DNA of 36,983 bases from NCBI GenBank assembly GCA_002733415.1, contig NVVR01000068.1, positions 1-36,983 on the forward strand, written 5' to 3'. This document shows positions 8,322 through 15,125 of this stretch, piece by piece. Positions within the stretch are counted from its first letter, which is position 1, and each line of letters starts with the position of its first letter. The DNA comes from Kordia sp. Lineage in GTDB: Bacteria > Bacteroidota > Bacteroidia > Flavobacteriales > Flavobacteriaceae. A program made the translations under genes and the position numbers. The notes beneath the pieces are model-generated. The model was not told the origin of the DNA, searched no databases, and saw only the letters and a list, made by a program, of their open reading frames with translations.

Positions 8322-10079
8322 TTATGGAGAAACAGCTATAATTTCCATTAAAATAGTACACGCAATTGCTGCAATGGTACCTATGGCATATCCCATAACT
8401 GCAAGGAGTACTCCTACAGTTGCCAATGATGGGTGAAATGCAGCTGCAACAATAGGAGCAGATGCGGCTCCACCAACGTTCGCTTGACTCCCTACTGCTA
8501 AGAAGAAATATGGAGCTCTGATAAGTTTTGCAATTATGATTAATAATACAGCATGTATGGTCATCCAAATTACACCTACAGCTATTAGTCCTGTATTGTC
8601 TAAAATCATAGTCAAGTCCATTTTCATACCGATAGAAGCTACTAATATGTAAATGAACACACTTCCGAATTTACTAGCGCCAGCACCTTCGTAGTTTTTA
8701 GCCTTTGTAAAGGATAATGATATAGCAATAATAGTTGCTAAGGATATCATCCAGAAGAAAGTAGAGCCAAGGAAAGTAAACATATTTCGCGTAAATGGAG
8801 ATTCAATTTCTGCTACAAGCTCTTTACATAATGGGGCTAAATAACCTGCTCCAAAATGAGAAAAACTCACCGTTCCAAAAGCAATAGCAAGCATAACCAT
8901 GATGTCTGTTAAAGAAGGGTTTCGTTTAACACTCTCTGTAAAAGTTGACATTTTCTCTTTTAAAGCTTCAATTGATGAGGTGTCGGCATTCAACCATTTA
9001 TCAATTTTTTTAGATTTCCCAATACCAATTAATAGCAAAGCCATCCAAAAGTTGGCAACAACAATATCAACAAACACCATTGCACCATATTTTGCGGGGT
9101 TATATTCATATATTTCAAACATAGCAGTTTGGTTGGCTCCTCCACCAATCCAACTTCCAGCAAGAGTAGATAAACCTCTCCATACAGCATCAGGGCCTGC
9201 TCCTCCAACTGTTTCAGGTGAAAATATTGAGATAATTAATATCGCAATTGGTCCGCCAATTACAATACCAATAGTACCTGTAAAGAACATTACCAAAGCA
9301 CGCCATCCTAAATTAAATACCGCCTTTAAATCAATACTTAAAGTCATTAATACTAATGCAGCAGGAAGTAAAAACCTACTGGAAATATAATAAATACTAG
9401 TATTATGTTCTACAATTTTTCCTGAGGAAGAAATTGTATCCCAATCTGGAGAAATGATACCTACAGTTGTTAAAAATGCTGGAATCATATATGCCATAAA
9501 TAGTCCGGGGACTATTTTATAGAATTTTTTCCAAAAGCCTGATTCTTTTGATTCTGTGTAGAATATAAATCCTAACGAAAGCATTAGTAAACCAAATATT
9601 ATGGAATCTTTTTTTATTAGAACTTTTTTATAAGCAGATGATCCCTCTACATTATAGTTAGTATTTATACTTATATTGTTAATAAAGAAATCAATTTTCT
9701 TAATTTCAAATATTTTTTGATTATTAAAGCTTTTATTCGCATCAACAACAAAGTCAAATAATACGTCTTCTTTTTCGAAATCTATTTCTTTATCAGATGA
9801 GAAATAAATATGATATGAACCGTTTTTTTTGAAATGTTTTAAGTTGCTATCTACAAGTTTAGGGTTAAACTTAATTTTATTTATTTCTACTAAAGAATCT
9901 TTTATTTTAAAAATTAAATCAAATTTAGTAAATGTAGCGTCTTTAATAGTAACGGGGATTTTGAAGCTGACACGACTGTTTTTATTTACTTTACTTACAT
10001 TTAATTCTTGAGATGAAATACTATTTGAAAAAAATAGTATAAGAATAAATAATGAGAATAACTTATTTGTAAATTTCAT
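8322..10079 (-). CDS. DUF819 membrane protein with exported cohesin-like N-terminal domain
   Basis: 585 aa in two parts. Residues 1-23 are a signal peptide (ending near SISSQE). Residues about 25-140 are predicted beta-rich and soluble; the pattern VSFKIPVTIKDATFTKFDLIFKI ... FEKEDVLFDFVVDA resembles the beta-sandwich of cohesin domains. From about 157 the chain is hydrophobic with some ten membrane segments and matches DUF819 (YjcL-like), an inner-membrane family of uncharacterised function, with glycine-rich ETVGGAGPDAVWRGLSTLAGSWIGGGANQTAM and VGSQANVGGAASAPIVAAAF. DUF819 proteins are usually about 400 aa, so the front part is an addition. Domain identification of the front part is inference. 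Confidence 0.8.
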   Translation of the reverse strand: MKFTNKLFSLFILILFFSNSISSQELNVSKVNKNSRVSFKIPVTIKDATFTKFDLIFKIKDSLVEINKIKFNPKLVDSNLKHFKKNGSYHIYFSSDKEIDFEKEDVLFDFVVDANKSFNNQKIFEIKKIDFFINNISINTNYNVEGSSAYKKVLIKKDSIIFGLLMLSLGFIFYTESKESGFWKKFYKIVPGLFMAYMIPAFLTTVGIISPDWDTISSSGKIVEHNTSIYYISSRFLLPAALVLMTLSIDLKAVFNLGWRALVMFFTGTIGIVIGGPIAILIISIFSPETVGGAGPDAVWRGLSTLAGSWIGGGANQTAMFEIYEYNPAKYGAMVFVDIVVANFWMALLLIGIGKSKKIDKWLNADTSSIEALKEKMSTFTESVKRNPSLTDIMVMLAIAFGTVSFSHFGAGYLAPLCKELVAEIESPFTRNMFTFLGSTFFWMISLATIIAISLSFTKAKNYEGAGASKFGSVFIYILVASIGMKMDLTMILDNTGLIAVGVIWMTIHAVLLIIIAKLIRAPYFFLAVGSQANVGGAASAPIVAAAFHPSLATVGVLLAVMGYAIGTIAAIACTILMEIIAVSP

Positions 10080-10105
10080 TTGAATTTAATTTTTTATGCA
10101 AAGTA

Positions 10106-10113
10106 CAAAAATA
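10106..10113 (-). promoter_or_regulatory. -7 box of the DUF819 gene promoter
   Basis: Minus-strand TATTTTTG (10113-10106) matches TAnnTTTG fully and sits 27 bases before the ATG. No TTG is seen at the proper upstream distance. The box is built from the T-tail of the upstream gene's terminator. Confidence 0.4.
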
Positions 10114-10116
10114 AAA

Positions 10117-10135
10117 AGCAGCTCAATGAGCTGCT
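10117..10135 (-). terminator. Intrinsic terminator after the alpha/beta hydrolase gene
   Basis: AGCAGCTC (10117-10124) pairs with GAGCTGCT (10128-10135) around a 3-base loop; on the minus strand the stem is followed by TTTTTATTTTT. It lies 26 bases past the stop at 10161. Confidence 0.85.
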
Positions 10136-10160
10136 TCATAAATTATGTGGGTATGATAGT

Positions 10161-11093
10161 TTATTTTTTAATAAAGACAATGATTTCCCTAGCCAATTCT
10201 GGAGCGTTTTTTAGCTGAGGCATATTATAGGTTTTGGTATTTTCTTGAGGGTCTTTGCTGGCTACTGTTTTAAATACATGATTCATGTTTTCAATAATAA
10301 CTAACTCTGAATTTTCCTTTGCTTTTTTAAGTAGTTCAGCATCAGCAGTTGCGACTTGAATATCATTTGTCCCGTTAATAATAAGCGTAGGTATAATGAG
10401 TTTTGCTAGTTCTTCAGTAGGAGAATAAGAAATCCAATTCATAATAAACGGCTGAATATCCAAATTAAAAATATTAGCCAATCCTGGGTTGAAATTTTTG
10501 TCAACCTTTCCTGTCTTCATAATTTCAAATGTTTTTTTAGCGCTTTCAACTAAATCATTAGCACCCATCATTCCAATTTGATCTAGTATAATTTGATCAA
10601 TTGGTTTTCCTGGTCCCGCAATTGAAATGAATCCCTCAACATTTTCAGTTGCAGCTAACATTCCTACTAATGAACCTTGACTATGACCAATAATATAAAT
10701 TTTATCATAACGTATTCTGTTTTTAAAGTAGCTCACTACTTTTTTGGCATCGGTAGCAAAGTCATCAAAGCGCACTTTTTTTATTTGTTTTTCGCTTGCT
10801 CCTTTTTTTAACATAGTTAAGGCACGTTTGTCATATCGAAATGTTGCAATTCCTTTGTTTGACAGGTCCTGAGCTAAAAACTTTAGCGAGTTGCTTTTCA
10901 TAAAGTTTTGGTTTCCGTCACGGTCAGTTGGTCCTGATCCTGGTATGATGATAGCGAGTGTATTTGTTTTAGTGTTAGGAATTAATAATGTACCTTCTAC
11001 ATAGTCACTAATAATTAAGTCTTGAGCAATGATATTTTGAGCAATTGATGTTACACTGAATAATATTCCGATAATTAATAATAGATTTTTCAT
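10161..11093 (-). CDS. Exported alpha/beta hydrolase
   Basis: 310 aa. A signal peptide covers residues 1-18 (MKNLLLIIGILFSVTSIAQ), so the mature enzyme is periplasmic or exported. The core shows an oxyanion segment IIIPGSGPTDRDGN, nucleophile Ser in IIGHSQGSLVG, a probable acid Asp in IINGTNDIQVA and the catalytic His in IENMNHVFK, with a helical cap between. This arrangement (PGSGPxDRDGN, later GHSxGS) is typical of the widespread prolyl-oligopeptidase-like/serine aminopeptidase S33 group of exported esterases. Substrate not predictable. Stands alone with its own terminator. Confidence 0.85.
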   Translation of the reverse strand: MKNLLLIIGILFSVTSIAQNIIAQDLIISDYVEGTLLIPNTKTNTLAIIIPGSGPTDRDGNQNFMKSNSLKFLAQDLSNKGIATFRYDKRALTMLKKGASEKQIKKVRFDDFATDAKKVVSYFKNRIRYDKIYIIGHSQGSLVGMLAATENVEGFISIAGPGKPIDQIILDQIGMMGANDLVESAKKTFEIMKTGKVDKNFNPGLANIFNLDIQPFIMNWISYSPTEELAKLIIPTLIINGTNDIQVATADAELLKKAKENSELVIIENMNHVFKTVASKDPQENTKTYNMPQLKNAPELAREIIVFIKK

Positions 11094-11280
11094 AATAAAT
11101 TATATTGTAATTGATATTTACAAGTTTAATGCCAATATCATAAACTTGCTTATTAAAGATTATATTATGTGAGTTTTGTTGCAGTTTTTTAGTTTTTTTG
11201 ATGAAGTTACTATTCTTGATGTAATATCAGCTAAAATTAAAGAAATGAATTTGTTTTTTGACATAAACAAAACAAAAGTT

Positions 11281-12171
11281 TTATGAAGTAGTGTGCTTGA
11301 TAAACCGTTTGTATTCTCTAGCTAAATAACTATTGAATTTGTTAGGGATAGCTGTAGAAATAATTGTAGGTTCTTGAGTATTAGGATGAAGTAATTCAAT
11401 GTTTGTTGCAGCTAAAAACAATCCTTTGTGCATCATCACGTTTTTTGGGGCATATAGTTTGTCGCCTACAATAGGGAAGCCTAATTCAGATAAATGAATA
11501 CGTAATTGATGAGTTCGTCCGGTTTTAGGTTCTAGTTTTACTAAAGAAAGAAATTCATTTTGTAATGCGGGAATTTGTTGAACTGTATTGTATATCGTTA
11601 ATGCTTCTTGTTTGTTTATAGGTGTGCTCATTTTTCCTGATTCAGGTATTTTACCAACAACCACAGCATGATATTCCTTTTGTATTCCTTTTGCTTCAAA
11701 CTGATTGTGCAGGTTTATTTGTGCTGATTTTGTTTTAGCCACCAATAATATACCACTTGTAGGATTATCCAGTATGTGTACCGGTTTTGGGAAGTTTAAG
11801 GCGTCATTTTTAGAAGATACTTTAAGATTGTAAGGCAACGCATTTTCTATTGTTTTGTAATAATTTTCGTTTGTAGGGAATCCAGCAGGTTTATTAATAG
11901 CTGCAAAATAGTCGTCTTCAAAAAGTACTTCCAATTGCAATTGAAATACTTTTTTAGGATTTGTATCTGGAGCAATTAATTCAATAAGTTGACCCGATTT
12001 TATCCAGTTACCTGTTGCTGCAATTTCACCATCAATTAAAATACACTTTTTAGTAATACATTTTTTTACAACACTCCTGCTTTGTAGTTTTTCGAATACT
12101 GTTCCGGCATATTCTTGTAATCGAATATGGTATTCTCCTTCAGGAACGATATGTTTTTCTAAGATGATCAT
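11281..12171 (-). CDS. RluA-family RNA pseudouridine synthase with altered catalytic motif
   Basis: 296 aa. Residues about 15-70 look like an S4 RNA-binding domain (SVVKKCITKKCILIDGE...). From about 82 comes the pseudouridine synthase core: FAAINKPAGFPT, then the catalytic block VHILDNPTSGILLVAK at 131-146 with Asp135, then KLEPKTGRTHQLRIHLSELGFPIVGDKLY. In RluA, RluC and RluD the block is HRLDxxTSG; here Arg is Ile and the two residues after Asp are Asn-Pro. The catalytic Asp remains, so activity is plausible. It isomerises uridine in rRNA or tRNA; the target cannot be named. Confidence 0.85.
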   Translation of the reverse strand: MIILEKHIVPEGEYHIRLQEYAGTVFEKLQSRSVVKKCITKKCILIDGEIAATGNWIKSGQLIELIAPDTNPKKVFQLQLEVLFEDDYFAAINKPAGFPTNENYYKTIENALPYNLKVSSKNDALNFPKPVHILDNPTSGILLVAKTKSAQINLHNQFEAKGIQKEYHAVVVGKIPESGKMSTPINKQEALTIYNTVQQIPALQNEFLSLVKLEPKTGRTHQLRIHLSELGFPIVGDKLYAPKNVMMHKGLFLAATNIELLHPNTQEPTIISTAIPNKFNSYLAREYKRFIKHTTS

Positions 12172-12253
12172 AATTATGAACGTAAAGATAATATTAACTT
12201 GTCGGAGATTAAAGAGAAAAGAATAAATTCAGAATCACATAACAGTGTGTAAA

Positions 12254-12307
12254 AAGTTCTCAATACAATCTTCATTTCGTTCCACTACATAAAAATTACT
12301 CGAACTG
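12254..12307 (-). repeat. Intergenic repeat copy A (inverted)
   Basis: Read on the minus strand it begins CAGTTCGAGT and ends TTGTATTGAGAACTT. Copy B on the plus strand begins CACTTCGAGT and ends TTGTATCGAGAAGT. The ends agree well while the middles have diverged. The end words match the frequent flavobacterial intergenic motif CACTTCGAG...TCGAGAAGT (recalled, not searched). Confidence 0.6.
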
Positions 12308-12372
12308 GAGGTAACTGTTGTTTGAGTATTAAATATATAAAAAATTTACTTTTAGGTTACAGGTTGAAGTGT

Positions 12373-12427
12373 CACTTCGAGTGAAATTATTTGGAATGCA
12401 ATGGAAAGTAATTTTGTATCGAGAAGT
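12373..12427 (+). repeat. Intergenic repeat copy B
   Basis: Starts CACTTCGAGT (12373-12382) and ends TTGTATCGAGAAGT (12414-12427). Homologous to copy A in opposite orientation 65 bases away, so the two together could fold as a long imperfect hairpin. Confidence 0.6.
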
Positions 12428-12477
12428 ATTTTAGGAATAGTTATTGATAAATGTTAGTTTCTAAACACAGACTATCT

Positions 12478-13191
12478 ATGAAACAATTTATAATAATTTT
12501 TTCGATATTCTCAATACTAGTGATTAGTTGTAAAAAAGAATATACTCAACAAGAAAAAAATAGAATAGAAGCCTTAACTACGGAAGATGTTTATAAACTC
12601 AAAGTATCCGATAATGCGTTTGTGTTTTGTTTGGATACAATAAAAACAGATGAAGAGTACGAACGGTTTTCTGAAGAGTTTTGTAGAAGGGGGCGAGGTA
12701 GACAATCATACATATATTTGTCATCTTATAAGGTTTATATACCGGTTTTTGTAGAATATGGTTGTGGAACTATTGGTTGTTACTTCAGGCGTAATGTTTT
12801 AACTATGTATGTTAATAGAGGTCATGATTGGTTAATTAACGATCAATTAATTAATGATTTTGATCAACATAAAATGGATGAAGTAATATCTGATTATTTC
12901 AATGATATGGAGGAGGAAAATAGGGGTAATAAATCTATAATACGTTTTAATTCTAAAGCAATTAAAAATGATAGAAAAAGAGATAGTCTTTACATGAATC
13001 TTATTACTTCATATTATAACTACATTAAAGTAAAGAAAAAAGAGACAGATCAGGATATTGAAGATTTAACGAAAAAGTATTCTTTTAATTTACTATTTGA
13101 ACAGAGGGTAAGTTTTTTAATTCCGCCACCATCAATTAATCAAGAGGTCATTGAAATAGATAAAGAGATAGGAGGGGCTATTTTTGAATAA
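12478..13191 (+). CDS. Orphan lipoprotein of unknown function
   Basis: 237 aa from the ATG at 12478; an ATG 27 bases earlier in the same frame is less likely because it would place extra charged residues ahead of a compact lipoprotein signal. Residues 1-17 are the signal, lipobox VISC with Cys18 lipidated. The mature part is hydrophilic and charged, with four further Cys, two of them in the short motif GCGTIGC, which might form a disulfide. No domain recognised. It is the only plus-strand gene between 1 and 17600, preceded by repeat elements. Confidence 0.7.
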   Translation: MKQFIIIFSIFSILVISCKKEYTQQEKNRIEALTTEDVYKLKVSDNAFVFCLDTIKTDEEYERFSEEFCRRGRGRQSYIYLSSYKVYIPVFVEYGCGTIGCYFRRNVLTMYVNRGHDWLINDQLINDFDQHKMDEVISDYFNDMEEENRGNKSIIRFNSKAIKNDRKRDSLYMNLITSYYNYIKVKKKETDQDIEDLTKKYSFNLLFEQRVSFLIPPPSINQEVIEIDKEIGGAIFE

Positions 13192-13193
13192 AA

Positions 13194-13219
13194 AAACGCC
13201 TCTCATGTGAGAAGCGTTT
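13194..13219. terminator. Bidirectional terminator between convergent genes
   Basis: AAACGCCTCTCA (13194-13205) pairs with TGAGAAGCGTTT (13208-13219), one C-A mismatch, very short loop, with A- and T-rich flanks. It serves the lipoprotein gene on the plus strand and purA on the minus strand. Confidence 0.75.
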
Positions 13220-13249
13220 AATCTGTTATATAATAAAAGACACTAGTGT

Positions 13250-14521
13250 CTACCTGTGTATTGTCTGAGTTCTATCCGGACCTACAGAAACAACTTTAAT
13301 AGGGATTTCTAATTCAGCTTCTAAAAATTCGATGTACTCGTTTAATTCTTTAGGGAATTCACTAGGGCTCGACATTTTAGTTAAGTCTTCCTTCCAGCAA
13401 GCAAACTTAGTATAAATTGGCTTGATATTTTCTGGTTCAATATTGTATGGGAAATGAGTAATTGTCTCTCCCTTGTAGTTGTATGCAGTACATACTTCTA
13501 AACTATCAAATCCAGAAAGGACATCACCTTTCATCATCATTAATTGTGTAACACCATTTACTTGACAAGCGTATTTAAGCGCTACTAAATCCAACCATCC
13601 ACAACGTCTTGGACGACCGGTTACGGCACCAAATTCACGACCTACTTTTGCCATTTCAGCACCAGTATCGTCAAATAATTCAGTAGGGAAAGGCCCGGAA
13701 CCTACACGAGTAGTGTATGCTTTAAATATTCCGTATACTTCTTTGATTTTATTTGGAGCAATACCTAATCCGGTACATGCACCAGATGCAGTAGTGTTTG
13801 AAGAAGTTACAAATGGATATGTTCCAAAGTCAATATCCAATAATGATCCTTGAGCGCCTTCAGCTAAAATAGTTTTACCGGCTTTTAAAGCTTGGTTTAA
13901 ATACTCTTCACTGTCAATAAATTGTAATTCTTTTAATTTTTCAACGGCTGCAAAAAATTCAGCTTCCATTTCTTTTAAGTCATACTGTATTTCAACTTCA
14001 TAAAAGCCAATCATCGCTTCATGCTTATTAGCAAGACTTCTGTATTTTTCTTTCCAGTTAGAAAGTTCTAAGTCACCAATACGTATACCATTTCTACCGG
14101 TTTTATCCATGTATGTTGGGCCAATACCTTTTAGGGTTGATCCAATTTTGGCTTTACCTTTAGACGCTTCAGATGCAGCATCTAATAAACGGTGTGTCGG
14201 CAAAATTAAATGCGCTTTACGAGAGATGATTAATCTTGATTTATAATCGATATCAAATTTATCTAAGCCTTCTAATTCTTGTACAAAAACGACAGGATCA
14301 ATAACTACTCCGTTACCAATTACATTAATTGATTTTTTATGAAAAATCCCCGAAGGAATAGTTCTTAAAACGTGTTTGATTCCGTCAAATTCTAAAGTAT
14401 GTCCTGCATTTGGACCTCCTTGGAAACGAGCGATGATATCATAATTTGCGGTAAGGACGTCAACAATCTTTCCTTTTCCTTCGTCTCCCCATTGTAAACC
14501 TAGTAGTAAATCTACTGCCAT
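13250..14521 (-). CDS. purA: Adenylosuccinate synthetase
   Basis: Joins IMP and aspartate with GTP to form adenylosuccinate, the first step to AMP; cytosolic homodimer. 423 aa, close to the usual ~430. Signatures: GLQWGDEGKGKIVD with the catalytic Asp, GGPNAGHTLEFDG with the catalytic His, the IMP-binding segment GSTLKGIGPTYMDKTGR, FVTSSNTTASG and the GTP-site VGPDRTQTI at the C-terminus. The frame is open up to 14647 but that part overlaps the fur gene, so the ATG at 14519-14521 (MAVDLLLG) is used. 22 bases after the Fur-family gene, probably one transcript. Confidence 0.97.
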   Translation of the reverse strand: MAVDLLLGLQWGDEGKGKIVDVLTANYDIIARFQGGPNAGHTLEFDGIKHVLRTIPSGIFHKKSINVIGNGVVIDPVVFVQELEGLDKFDIDYKSRLIISRKAHLILPTHRLLDAASEASKGKAKIGSTLKGIGPTYMDKTGRNGIRIGDLELSNWKEKYRSLANKHEAMIGFYEVEIQYDLKEMEAEFFAAVEKLKELQFIDSEEYLNQALKAGKTILAEGAQGSLLDIDFGTYPFVTSSNTTASGACTGLGIAPNKIKEVYGIFKAYTTRVGSGPFPTELFDDTGAEMAKVGREFGAVTGRPRRCGWLDLVALKYACQVNGVTQLMMMKGDVLSGFDSLEVCTAYNYKGETITHFPYNIEPENIKPIYTKFACWKEDLTKMSSPSEFPKELNEYIEFLEAELEIPIKVVSVGPDRTQTIHR

Positions 14522-14543
14522 TGTGTATTGTATTTGTGTGTTG

Positions 14544-14987
14544 TTATTTAGTTTTTTTTGTTCCGTAAAAATATAAAGAATGGTTGTGAATTTCAATATC
14601 AAAAACTTCTTCAATAGTTTTTTTGATGGTTTGAATTCTCGGATCACAAAACTCTAATACTTCACCAGTATCAGTAAGTATAATATGATCGTGATTTTTA
14701 TCGAAATAAGATTTTTCGTAATGTGCTTGATTGTCGCCAAACTGATGCTTTCTTACCAAAGCACAATTTAGTAGTAATTCAATGGTATTGTACAATGTAG
14801 CGCGACTTACACGATATTTTTTCATCTTCATCATAATGTACAATGACTCAATGTCAAAATGGTCATTACTACTGTAAATCTCATTTAAAATGGCATATCG
14901 TTCAGGTGTTTTACGATGACCATTTTCTTCTAAATAGTTCGTAAATACCGTTTTAACGATTTCTTGATTACTGTTTTTTTCCTCCAT
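14544..14987 (-). CDS. Fur-family transcriptional regulator lacking the CXXC zinc site
   Basis: 147 aa metal-responsive DNA-binding protein. N-terminal winged helix with HFDIESLY (39-51 region) and recognition helix [14 protein letters not shown]-terminal dimerisation domain with [17 protein letters not shown]. In Fur, Zur and PerR the segment after HDH normally holds Cys-x-x-Cys for structural zinc; here it is Thr-Asp-Thr-Gly, and the protein has only Cys75 and Cys114. The histidine/acid metal ligands (His43, His89, His99, His101, Glu127, His134) appear kept. Whether it is an iron, zinc or peroxide sensor cannot be told. Upstream of purA, own strong promoter. Confidence 0.88.
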   Translation of the reverse strand: MEEKNSNQEIVKTVFTNYLEENGHRKTPERYAILNEIYSSNDHFDIESLYIMMKMKKYRVSRATLYNTIELLLNCALVRKHQFGDNQAHYEKSYFDKNHDHIILTDTGEVLEFCDPRIQTIKKTIEEVFDIEIHNHSLYFYGTKKTK

Positions 14988-15008
14988 CTATTTATAAATT
15001 AGGACGTG

Positions 15009-15038
15009 CAAATTTACAATTATTTATGGCATAACCAA
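15009..15038 (-). promoter_or_regulatory. Promoter of the Fur-family gene and purA
   Basis: Minus strand: TTG (15038-15036), 19 bases, TAAATTTG (15016-15009), an exact match to the Bacteroidota consensus. The predicted start lies about 15 bases ahead of the ATG at 14987. Confidence 0.75.
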
Positions 15039-15125
15039 TCAATTATTTTTGATAAAATGCATGAAGTTTATTAACAACTTGTATAAAAGATTTCTTTAGC
15101 CTTTTTATGAATTATAATTATGATG

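Larger units (their letters stand above)
12172..12477. other. Divergent gap with an inverted pair of repeats
   Basis: The 306 bases between two diverging genes hold no ORF that I can support. They contain two related ~55-bp repeat copies in opposite orientation (12254-12307 and 12373-12427). No clear TAnnTTTG promoter was found for either gene. Confidence 0.6.

Noticed and set aside
8899..9390. 163 aa open frame on the plus strand
   Set aside because: Antisense shadow of the DUF819 membrane part, low-complexity hydrophobic composition mirrors the other strand.
12172..12477. Possible CRISPR-like pair of repeats
   Set aside because: Only two copies, inverted relative to each other and diverged; no regular spacers and no cas genes in the window.
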